Assembly: GCA_004014935.1 (NCBI GenBank)
Contig: CP025321.1
Location: 2,976,001 to 3,040,000, forward strand
DNA length: 64,000 nucleotides
From: Saccharomycopsis malanga
Lineage: Eukaryota; Ascomycota; Saccharomycetes; Ascoideales; Saccharomycopsidaceae
Reading direction: 5' to 3'
Positions 29,782 to 38,418 of this stretch are shown piece after piece. Numbering within the stretch: the first letter of the stretch is position 1; the number at the start of each line of letters is the position of its first letter. The notes under the pieces are model-generated. The model was not told where the DNA came from, searched no databases, and was given only the letters and a program-made list of their open reading frames with translations. The position numbers were made by a program, and so were the translations under genes.

Positions 29782-30783
29782 ATGAGTTTCGATTCACGCT
29801 ACATTTCAGATGCCATCTCAGACATCCTTTATCGACCATTTGAATTGCCTGTGGTGGCGGTTAGTAGTTCTACGTGGGCCTATCCATTTCTTGTATGCCA
29901 TAATATTTGTATATTTTGTCCGCGTCTAATAGCCGCCTTTTAGCACGAATCAGTATTAACAATACAGGGTATCGTTTACTTTATGGGTCATCCAGAATTG
30001 TGGACTCCAGCGCTATCTATTGTAGTGCCGCAGGTTTTGATTACTTCGTGGGTATTCGTACTTGTCCATATATGGTTCTATCCGCCTCAAGCAATGGTTG
30101 CCTTGTTTTTCAATGGTCCCACTGGATTGATCACAGCTTGGATTGCAGTAATGCACCAATCAGGAATCATCTCCCGTCTTATCATCGAGAAAACAATTTT
30201 GCCTGGGCCTTTGAAAGCTATCTTTGACACCACACTCCGTCAGCAAGGCTCTGATGCCCTCATTGCCAAACTAACACTCAAGACCATGGAGGATAAACAG
30301 CTTATTCAAGAAAACTCCTTAAAACCCAGATCTCAGCTATGGCGAGAAAGTTTTTCCAAAATGTACAGTGAATGGCAGCAAGCATTAGCCAACCCTTACT
30401 ATTGGCTTAAAATGCTTACCATCATTTTCTTTAATTTAGTGCCCTTCTTTGGGCCATACGTTCTTATTTTCTTGAGAAGTCCAGGGAAAGCCAGAAACTT
30501 ACATTCAAGATATTACGCTATCAAAAAGATGGACAAGAATCAAGTGCATGTTTTTTTCAATGCGAACAGGGCATATTATACCAGGTATGTATTATAGCTT
30601 TCTTTACTATAGTTTCCTCGATATTAACGAACTGGTCATAGTTTTGGGCTTGTTGCTTTGAACTTAGAGCTTATTCCTGTGTTTGGCATGTTCTTCACCT
30701 TTACAAACATTGTCGCTGCTTCACTCTGGGCAGCTGACTTGGAGAAGGAAAGCGAAAAGAACCTCAACGCGAACAAAATGTAA
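29782..30783 (+). CDS. EI24/Lds-Rrt8-like multi-pass membrane protein (three exons)
   Basis: Exons 29782-29859, 29968-30584 and 30642-30783; introns of 108 nt (GTTAGT) and 57 nt (GTATGT), both with TATTAAC in place of TACTAAC. The product is 278 aa. Start MSFDSRYISDAISDILYRPF, then several hydrophobic segments (PQVLITSWVFVLVHIWF, TGLITAWIAVM, LKMLTIIFFNLVPFFGPYVL), a soluble stretch with a helix-rich linker, and a last pair of helices (FGLVALNLELIPVFGMFF then TNIVAASLWAADLEKE). This arrangement and the NPYYWLKM/LVPFFGP words resemble fungal EI24-domain proteins of the Lds1/Lds2/Rrt8 group, linked in yeast to lipid droplets and the spore wall. Coding structure is well supported by frame-true splices; the family name is tentative. 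Confidence 0.75.
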
Positions 30784-30872
30784 TTTAGCTACTTTTGGAA
30801 TGAAACATATCTGCTTCTACACAGTACTCTAATACCGAACGTTATATTTGCTATGTTAACATATAAGCAGAC

Positions 30873-31346
30873 TTAACTGCCTCTGTAGGTAGAATAGCCG
30901 TGATTCGACAATAGCAATGGAATATGGTAGTGATTATCTGGAGGATTGTCAACAACAAAATGGATGTCGACAAAAGGAAAAAAAGTTCTACTAAGAATTG
31001 CTGCACCCTGCTGCCCTCTTTTTGACAAAAAGTAATGCTTGGTATGTATTCTTATCTTGTAAACACCTGGCTTTAAGTCCTTCCATTCGTAGCTGGTGGT
31101 GTCAATACCTATTTCAGACAAACCCTCGTATTTCTTATTGATGGCCCATTTTGGTACTCTTCCGTCGGCATTTGTCTCTGCAATAGCAAACGGCAACAGT
31201 GAGTCAAGATCATCGGCTATTTCAGCAGCCTCTGCTTCATTTGTAAGGTAATCTGGGTTTCCATTGAGAAAGTATAAGGCACAAGTAACTTTGGCTGCTG
31301 GTTTGCCCGTGGCAGTATCAAGAATATGACAAGTGATAGGGGGCAT
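30873..31346 (-). CDS. 5-hydroxyisourate hydrolase (transthyretin-like)
   Basis: Hydrolyses 5-hydroxyisourate, the product of urate oxidase, on the path to allantoin. At 157 aa it opens PPITCHILDTATGKPAAKV with the catalytic His at position 7 in the CHILDTATGKPA signature and ends in YRGS, the C-terminal tetrapeptide that distinguishes the hydrolase from transthyretin. The middle contains GVYKIRIHTKHYF and FFPFVDIHFVV, the conserved strands with the other active-site His. An insertion (about residues 30-50, Asn/Glu/Asp-rich) makes it longer than bacterial forms (110-120 aa). No peroxisomal SKL tail. Divergent from the SET gene over 251 bp. Confidence 0.93.
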   Translation of the reverse strand: MPPITCHILDTATGKPAAKVTCALYFLNGNPDYLTNEAEAAEIADDLDSLLPFAIAETNADGRVPKWAINKKYEGLSEIGIDTTSYEWKDLKPGVYKIRIHTKHYFLSKRGQQGAAILSRTFFPFVDIHFVVDNPPDNHYHIPLLLSNHGYSTYRGS

Positions 31347-31597
31347 AGCGAATATAAACGGTTTGAGCTATGATATGCTTGGTATGAATAATATGGAGAG
31401 AAAATGTTGAATATTGCACTTTATTCCTGACTTTATATACCGAAATCTTTATCGTTCAAAAGATAATCGGTTCTCCGACCATATCTTCTCATCTTGTCAC
31501 ATGCGGTGAAAAGTATCAATTTTTTTGAAAAATTTTGGCACTGTTGATGAGATCAGGTTTGATAGAATTATAGTGATTAGCAGCTAACTCTGCCAAC

Positions 31598-33490
31598 ATG
31601 ACAAGCACAGTCAACAAAGATGAGTTGATGCGTTGGTTGGAAAGCAATCTGATCAGATTGCATCCTGCCGTGGAGGTACGAAAGTCCAAAAGCGGAGGTT
31701 TGGGAGTGTATGCTCTAGAAGACTTGGACCCTAATGATTTGTTATATATGGAGGACATTGACGTTGAGGAGAATCAGCCTGACAAAGATGAAAATGACAG
31801 CTCTAGCGAAATCAGCGTAGAGGAGCCTAGCCCAAGTATAATGCCATTGGCTCGTATACCCAAGTCCTCAATTTTTAGCGCAGAAAACTCTTTTTTATCC
31901 AACATCTTGTCAGAAAAGGCGATCGGAGGAGTGGAGGCTTTGATTCTTGCTTTCATATACGAAAGTGAGTTGAAGGAACAGTCACCATGGTTTGGATATT
32001 TTCAAAGTTTTGATTTCAACAGCCTTGATCTCCCACCTTCGTTGTGGCCAGTCAAGGAGAAGGCTTGGCTCAAAGGTTCCGAGGTTGAACTCTTGGATAT
32101 TTTGAACAATGAAGAGGTATTTGCAGTCTTTAGTTTATGTTCAGATTTTGCCAAGAGCATGGAAGAGGAACTTGGATTACCTATTCCTCCAGTCTTGCAA
32201 AACGAGGGCCAGATTCAAACGTTTGCCAAGATTTCAATTCTTATATCTTCTAGGTGTTTTAATATTGACAGTTTTCATGAATTTGCTTTGGTTCCAGCAG
32301 CCGATTTGTTTAATCATTCAAGTAGTTCATGTACCTGTCATTTCGAATGTACTTTCGAAGTTTGCGAGATTTGCGGTCTGAGAGACTGTGAACATATACA
32401 GCAATACGGAGATTCAGACAGCGAGGATGAAAGCATTGCTGATGAAGATCTGCAAGACCTAGAAGAGCAGGAAGAGACAGAAGACCAAGATGAGGATCAA
32501 AATGGCGAATCGGAAAAAGACCAAGCATTAGAGGATATCATTGCTGAGTTGGATGGCCAGAAGACTTCTGATGAGGTAAGCGAGACGGAAAGCGATGGAG
32601 ATGAAAGCGAAATTGAAGAGCAAAATGGAGATTTGGATTACTTGAAAGATCTCAAACATGAGGACGATGCTCCGATTTACTCAATAGAATGTTGCGACAT
32701 TGTTCTTCACAAAAAAGTATCAAAGGGCGAAGAAATATTTTCCACGTACGGAGAGTTGAACAACCCTTTATTACTACTCAAGTACCAGTTTGTAGAGCTG
32801 GGAAATCCAATTGATTATGTTTCGTTGGCCAGCCAGATTATAAAGCAAAAAAAGCTTAATTTGTCCAAAATGGGAAGAAGGTTCAAATGGTGGCAGGAAA
32901 TAGGTTACGAAGTCTTTAGACAGTATATGGCCCAAACTCAGGCTACAGAAGAAAATGAAGATGATGAGGATGAAGACGAAGATGATGAATCATGGTTAAG
33001 TAATCTCAAGGTGCTTTTCCCAGGTAATTTATCAAACTCTCTTATAGCCTTAGTTAAGCTTATGACCATTAAAGATTCTGAGTTTGATAGGCTCTTCCAG
33101 CCTGATCCAGCACCGACAAACAAAAGAAAAAAAGTAAATAAGAAAGCTCAGAAGCATGCTCAGCAGCAGCAACTTACAGACGAGGAGTTTCAAGAACAAT
33201 ACTATCAGAAAATCTTGAAGAACTTGAAGAATTTGATGATTTTAGATCAGCAATGTTACAAATTGCTTCAAAAGGTTTTGACAGAAAGATTTGCAAGCTT
33301 GAAACAGCAAGGAGCCATATTCAGTCACTTTGACAACAACATAGACAGCATGAAAAGGTTCGTTGAATTGAGTCTTGAAAAGGATAATCTTGAGACTTGT
33401 GAGCGAAGAAAGTTGCTCAGCGCCATTATAGCGGTAGGTGAAATTGATATTTTGACCTCCTGTTTAGATTTGGTTAAACTGCATTTATAG
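31598..33490 (+). CDS. SET-domain lysine methyltransferase (Rubisco LSMT/RKM-EFM type)
   Basis: A 630-aa member of the SET family that methylates ribosomal proteins or elongation factors in yeasts. The N-terminal SET half has SKSGGLGVYALEDLDPNDLL (around residue 30) and the catalytic core FALVPAADLFNHSS near residue 230. The post-insertion part is IFSTYGELNNPLLLLKYQF, with the Tyr-Gly and Asn-Asn/LLL motifs of the SAM and lysine sites. Two acidic disordered insertions (about residues 50-65 and 268-345) interrupt the SET region. A Cys-rich run (CTCHFECTFEVCEICG then DCEH) follows the NHS motif and may bind zinc. The C-terminal half is the Rubisco-LSMT-type helical substrate domain. I do not assign it to RKM1-4 or EFM1. 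Confidence 0.8.
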   Translation: MTSTVNKDELMRWLESNLIRLHPAVEVRKSKSGGLGVYALEDLDPNDLLYMEDIDVEENQPDKDENDSSSEISVEEPSPSIMPLARIPKSSIFSAENSFLSNILSEKAIGGVEALILAFIYESELKEQSPWFGYFQSFDFNSLDLPPSLWPVKEKAWLKGSEVELLDILNNEEVFAVFSLCSDFAKSMEEELGLPIPPVLQNEGQIQTFAKISILISSRCFNIDSFHEFALVPAADLFNHSSSSCTCHFECTFEVCEICGLRDCEHIQQYGDSDSEDESIADEDLQDLEEQEETEDQDEDQNGESEKDQALEDIIAELDGQKTSDEVSETESDGDESEIEEQNGDLDYLKDLKHEDDAPIYSIECCDIVLHKKVSKGEEIFSTYGELNNPLLLLKYQFVELGNPIDYVSLASQIIKQKKLNLSKMGRRFKWWQEIGYEVFRQYMAQTQATEENEDDEDEDEDDESWLSNLKVLFPGNLSNSLIALVKLMTIKDSEFDRLFQPDPAPTNKRKKVNKKAQKHAQQQQLTDEEFQEQYYQKILKNLKNLMILDQQCYKLLQKVLTERFASLKQQGAIFSHFDNNIDSMKRFVELSLEKDNLETCERRKLLSAIIAVGEIDILTSCLDLVKLHL

Positions 33491-34137
33491 ATATAACAAT
33501 TTGCATATTCTAGATAAAAATATTATAGACAAGTTTTATTTGGTCACTGTGTTTGAAGAATCAGTGTTGTAGAAGTAATTATAAACATGAATTGGCTTAA
33601 TATATCGTATTTTTAGACAGAGAAGTCACTCACCTTTGTTTTACAGTTTTGTAATGAACGTAGGGACTTTTGCGAGAATAATCTTTCAAATGACTTCTAA
33701 AGTAGAGTTCCTGTTTACTTAAGGTATATCGAGAATTGAAGTGAAAGACACTTGCAGTTTTAGTTATTGAAAATCTGAGTTGAAATTAAGTTATGGCAGC
33801 TATCGTTTCAAAAATCAATAAAACACTTCTTAGTAATATTGCTTGAATTTCTCTTCAATACTTACAAACGTTTCAGCCTTTCAATTAGGTACAGTTTCTT
33901 CAAATTTTGAAAAGTCGATGCATGTTGAAAACCTTGCATAAACGGAAACGAGCTGCATGATATTACCGTTGCCTTTAAATTTAAATTTTTCGGTTTTCTT
34001 GATGCGGTTTACGTAAAGTTCAAATATACTTCGGACATAAAGAACATCACAGCAGTGGCTAATTGCGCCAAAGTTCCCCAGAGTTATATTAATTCCCAAG
34101 CGCCCTGTAGTGTCCGAAGAGATTTACATCAGAGGTA
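33491..34137. other. Intergenic region
   Basis: 647 bp between the SET gene and TFB5. Short frames (33881-34099 minus) have no recognisable content. No repeat or RNA gene seen. Confidence 0.5.
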
Positions 34138-34427
34138 ATGGTGAGAGCAGTGAGGGGTCTGTTGATCAAATGGTATGATTTGGAAAACTTTATAGTTTCA
34201 TGCCATTTACATACTAACCCCATCATAGCGATCCGTCAATCAAAGCTTTGATCGTAGATATAGATTCAAAGAGACATGATATCATCATCGAAGAGTTGAG
34301 CGACACCAATCTATTGGTTAGCTCCAGTAAAGTCCAGTTTATTAAGACCGAGTTGGACAGGATATTGGCGAAGAATGCGTATAGTGCATTGGACGAAGAG
34401 GAGAAAGAAAAAGAGAAAGAACATTGA
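34138..34427 (+). CDS. TFB5: TFIIH subunit Tfb5/TTDA (two exons)
   Basis: The smallest TFIIH core subunit, partner of Tfb2, needed for nucleotide excision repair. Exon 1 is 34138-34172 (35 nt), the intron is 56 nt (GTATGA, TACTAAC 10 nt before AG), exon 2 is 34229-34427; 77 aa. The sequence starts MVRAVRG, then LIKCDPSIKALIVDID and DIIIEELSDTNLLVSSSKVQ, matching yeast Tfb5 (CDPSIKALI, DDTHLLVNPSKV). It ends in a Lys/Glu-rich tail. Residue 8 is encoded by CTG, so it is Leu or Ser depending on the genetic code of the species. The first exon is far too short to be noticed without the splice. Confidence 0.93.
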
Positions 34428-34540
34428 GCTGATGGACAGTTTAATAAATAGTAAAATTCTAAATGTTTACAATGAGAAAGTTCCAAAAAAGTTGCTTTAT
34501 CTATTATACATTGAATGTAGCATTGCATCTATATACACAA

Positions 34541-37500
34541 TTACTTCTGTTTAACACTAGCAAAATAGTTTACGAGATCATAGAACAAAGAAGCATTAAC
34601 CTTTGAATTTTTATGGTTGACCCAATTTTTCAAAGTCGTACTGTAGATATCGATCACCTTGTTATAGTTTTTAGCAGGATTGTACTGAATCAAGATTTTA
34701 CTCAAGTAGAGCGACAATTGATTGTAAGCACCGCTTAAGGCAGGATTAGCAGCTTTAACCGATTTTTCATGAATAAATTGAATGTCCTGCAAAAGGGTTT
34801 CCTCACTCAAGTGGAAACTAGATTCGTTAACATGCTCGCCATCCATCAAAAACTCATCTTTCAAGACAACTTTTACCTTTGCAACCTTCTTCAATAACTT
34901 GTAGGCTTTTTCGCGAAGTGGAACATTGAGAGTTAGCTCCATTAAACTCAATAATGGTCTGATCAAAGACAAACTTAAATATTTCTGTTCGTTTAAAGAG
35001 CCCATTCCACTTTCGTTTCCTTTTGCACTGTTACTCTTGTCTAATACCTTATCCACGTAAATCTCCAATAAATCCAAAATGCGTGTTTTGAAAAACTTCA
35101 TATTTTCTTGTGCTTCAATCTTCTCTTCTTTTCTTTTGTTGCCAGTTTTAACATTTTGTAAAGCATTTTGACGTTGTTTGAAAATCATCGACAATTGGCT
35201 GTCAATAGCCATCATCTGTTCATCATCCATACTTTCCTCATCAGAATCCAGATCATTGTCTTGTTCTTCTCCACTATTAGTTGAACTGTCACTATCGCTG
35301 TCAGATGATGAACTGTCATCGTCACTAATTTCATTCCCTTTCTTCACGCTCTCCTTGAGTGCATTGACATCATCTTCAGGAATCTGCAAAGCTTTAGCGA
35401 GTTCCAGAGTAGTCTTCTTATCCAATTTATCTAAGAAATCCTTGGCATCAGCATCTGGTTCATCATCATCATCAATCTCGCTTTCCTCTTCCTCTTCAAC
35501 ATCCATTTCATCCTCTTCTTCTTCTTCTTCTTCTTCCTCATCATTATTTGCTTCTCCAGCTCCATCTTCGTTAGTTTCATCACCTACGTCAAATAAACTT
35601 TTTTGGCCTTCGACATTCTCCTTAACAAGCAAAATATCATACAAATTCTGCAAATTTTTGTATTGCAAATCTGAAACGAATGTTTCCCATACAATCAAGG
35701 ACAACTTTTTAGATAACGCGCTTTTCTGATGTATGAATCCTAACACTATCTCCAATAAAATGTCAATAGATCTGAAATCAGCAGCATCTTCATCAGACGT
35801 GGACGCGTTAGTGAATTTTCTGCTATCAGAATCAGAGTCTTCAAAACCATTATCGCTTTGGTGAGCATCCTTTTCATCATCAGAAGATAAATCGGCTTCT
35901 CCAGTTCCATTGTCATCATTTATTTCTTGATTCAAATGGAATTTCTTGTACGCTGCATTGACTTCGTCTAGAATGGAAATAGAATCTTGTAACGACTCGG
36001 CGTCTGAAAAGAACTGTAACAAAATAATAGAGTAAATGAGCTCAAATGATGAAAGCTTTTTTATGAGGGTCTGAGTTTTCGAATTTTGAGCACTAAAGTT
36101 TGTTTGAATTAACTGTGATTTTTTCATGATAATTTTGGTCAAAACTTTAAAATTTTTTACCTTAAGTTTATTTAAATCGTCATCAAGGCTGACCGCTGAA
36201 ACATATTTTTTCTTATGTGACTTCAACTTGTTCTGTTCATCTTCCATACTGAATGCTTGTTTGAGTGCAATGTATAACCAAGAATTGTTATCAACTCTTT
36301 TAAAACTCAAAATATCAAGCAACAATGTGCTAAGTTTAGTAGAGATCATTTTCGATACAGCAGCACTAACAGTCTCATTTTTGGTGTCATTTATCATTTT
36401 GAAATAACCAAGAGTCACAAACTTTTTAATGATCTCATCAATCCATTCATTATTGATTTCTTTGCCAACAATCTTTTCTTTGTTGTCGACAAAATTATTC
36501 TGCAAGGTATTCAATCTGACACGGTAATATTTCAACAATACAGACAATTGGTTTACAGCCCACTTCTGTTTCTTCTCAATCAATTTGTCTTGAAAAAAAG
36601 TCTTATTCAAACTTCCATCATCGTTTTGATCTTCCTCATCATCGTCTTCGTTCTTTTTGCTTTCCTTTAGCTGCTTTTCCTCAATATGATTGACATAGTT
36701 GAGTGGATTTTCCAAAACTTCTAAAAACGAGCTTGCGAGGTTACTCAATTGTTCAAAATCTCCAAACGTTGCCACGTTGTTGATCAAACTGTCAACTGTT
36801 TTGGTTCCAGTTATAATATCAAAGTTCAAGTTACTGAAAGGGGAGAATGAAAAATTGCGAAGCAATTCAATGGAAACTTTAGCATTTGATGGGTTTGAGG
36901 CAACACTTTTGCCAATAAACCCATTAAGAATTTCTTTCTTAACCAATCCATTCAACAATCTTGAGCTTTGCCCGCTTTGATTGATCATGGTACGCAAGAA
37001 ATTTTCTGTGAAAATTGAATCTAATAAAGGAATTGCTTGGTCATTTACAGTTGCAAGCCGCGCTATCTGACTTACAAACAATTGAAAAACCTTGAAACCC
37101 CAATATTTTCTCTCTGGAGAAGCCTTCATAGAAAACAATGAGTCATCTACAACAACTTTCCAAAACTCATTGACCTTGATAAGGTCTGCACTGCAGTCTG
37201 TAGCATATTGGGCAGTGATTTTCTGTTTCTTGGAATGTTTGGAAGATTTGGACAGGCTTTTTCTTTTCTTACTGCCTTCTGTTTCGGGGGTCTCGATGGT
37301 TTCGTTTTCTAGGTTAACAGTTATAATGGTTTGGATTATCAAGTTCCATACGTAATGTAGATTAGGAGACCAACTTCCTTTCTTTTTTGTATCTTTATTC
37401 AGTTGTGCTTTGCCATTCTCCTGGGTGTTTTCGTTTTCTGAGGAGTTTGAGGCATCAACGTTTTTCAATGTCTTAGCAAGAATATGCAAATTTGACTTTA

Positions 37501-38194
37501 CCAATGGATTGTTTTCCTTCCAGCCATTGGAGAATTGCAATTGTTTAAGTACTACAGATTTATTTTGTAATATTAGAAGCAAGTATATAGACAAGCCTTC
37601 AGTGGATAAAGTGAGTTGTTTATCATTGATCTCGGTAAGAAGAGTTGTAAGCTGGTGATCACTGAGTTTCCTGTGGCTCGAAACTTTGACAAGAAATTCA
37701 TACAATGTGTAAAAACAGGACTCTCTGATCCATGACTTCAGTAACGATAAATCCAAGAGTTGAGAAGTGAACTCGGCAAAACTCTCGTCAAACAGTTCCT
37801 TGTCACTTTCAATTATAATGTTAGAGTTGGCAACCGCCTTGAGGCCAAAAAGACGACCAAACAAATATGCTCTTTCGTCCTTACCTTTTTTGGTAGAGCG
37901 CGCGGCTTTCGACTGTTCGTCAAGAACATTCAAAAAAATGCTGGTATTGATCTTTCCATCCTTAAATCTAATGTTGAGGATCTCGGAAAGTGCGGTGGAA
38001 AACCCGATACGTGCAGCGGCTCTCAGAGAAGAAAGACCTTTGATCAATCTGTTGAAACTGTAATCCCATTCTTTATCATCGTCAGCAGCTTGCAATTCTT
38101 TGATCAAATTGATAGCAGCTTGGATTCTCTCATCTTCAATCTCACTAGAGAGTAAATAATAATGATCTCTTGACACCCCGCTTGCGCTAACCAT
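34541..38194 (-). CDS. POL5: Pol5/MYBBP1A-like nucleolar protein
   Basis: A 1217-aa nucleolar protein required for rRNA synthesis and ribosome assembly; despite its name it is an ARM-like helical repeat protein. The N terminus SRDHYYLLSSEIEDERIQAA and GFSTALSEIL are typical Pol5 family words, followed by helical repeats. Two acidic disordered tracts interrupt the second half: one around 35770-35930 (Asp/Ser/Glu) and one around 35460-35560 with a run of ten glutamates (a GAA/GAG microsatellite), then further Ser/Asp runs to about 35220. The C terminus is again helical. Yeast Pol5 is 1022 aa; the difference lies largely in the acidic inserts. Confidence 0.88.
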   Translation of the reverse strand: MVSASGVSRDHYYLLSSEIEDERIQAAINLIKELQAADDDKEWDYSFNRLIKGLSSLRAAARIGFSTALSEILNIRFKDGKINTSIFLNVLDEQSKAARSTKKGKDERAYLFGRLFGLKAVANSNIIIESDKELFDESFAEFTSQLLDLSLLKSWIRESCFYTLYEFLVKVSSHRKLSDHQLTTLLTEINDKQLTLSTEGLSIYLLLILQNKSVVLKQLQFSNGWKENNPLVKSNLHILAKTLKNVDASNSSENENTQENGKAQLNKDTKKKGSWSPNLHYVWNLIIQTIITVNLENETIETPETEGSKKRKSLSKSSKHSKKQKITAQYATDCSADLIKVNEFWKVVVDDSLFSMKASPERKYWGFKVFQLFVSQIARLATVNDQAIPLLDSIFTENFLRTMINQSGQSSRLLNGLVKKEILNGFIGKSVASNPSNAKVSIELLRNFSFSPFSNLNFDIITGTKTVDSLINNVATFGDFEQLSNLASSFLEVLENPLNYVNHIEEKQLKESKKNEDDDEEDQNDDGSLNKTFFQDKLIEKKQKWAVNQLSVLLKYYRVRLNTLQNNFVDNKEKIVGKEINNEWIDEIIKKFVTLGYFKMINDTKNETVSAAVSKMISTKLSTLLLDILSFKRVDNNSWLYIALKQAFSMEDEQNKLKSHKKKYVSAVSLDDDLNKLKVKNFKVLTKIIMKKSQLIQTNFSAQNSKTQTLIKKLSSFELIYSIILLQFFSDAESLQDSISILDEVNAAYKKFHLNQEINDDNGTGEADLSSDDEKDAHQSDNGFEDSDSDSRKFTNASTSDEDAADFRSIDILLEIVLGFIHQKSALSKKLSLIVWETFVSDLQYKNLQNLYDILLVKENVEGQKSLFDVGDETNEDGAGEANNDEEEEEEEEEDEMDVEEEEESEIDDDDEPDADAKDFLDKLDKKTTLELAKALQIPEDDVNALKESVKKGNEISDDDSSSSDSDSDSSTNSGEEQDNDLDSDEESMDDEQMMAIDSQLSMIFKQRQNALQNVKTGNKRKEEKIEAQENMKFFKTRILDLLEIYVDKVLDKSNSAKGNESGMGSLNEQKYLSLSLIRPLLSLMELTLNVPLREKAYKLLKKVAKVKVVLKDEFLMDGEHVNESSFHLSEETLLQDIQFIHEKSVKAANPALSGAYNQLSLYLSKILIQYNPAKNYNKVIDIYSTTLKNWVNHKNSKVNASLFYDLVNYFASVKQK

Positions 38195-38418
38195 GATCCG
38201 TATTGATTTTAACCAGTATTACTTGAACTTGATTACCTTATAATAACATTACTATGACCGTAGTAGTAAACATGGCCAATAAATTTTTTTTTCGCGATGA
38301 GGTTTACCCGGCGCGAAGAGCATCAATGAAACTTCATTTACTACTACAACTATTTATAACGGTATAATTGTCTATTATATAGTTTTCAAAATTAGATCTA
38401 TCAGTATTTTTTGGTCGC
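38195..38418. other. Spacer between POL5 and COG3
   Basis: 224 bp holding the POL5 promoter and COG3 3' region. AT-rich apart from a short GGTTTACCCGGCGCGAAG segment near 38301-38318. Confidence 0.5.

Noticed and set aside
36659-36980. Open frames on the strand opposite POL5, COG3 and DYN1
   Set aside because: Shadows of the real coding frames; composition mirrors the antisense of acidic or helical coding DNA.
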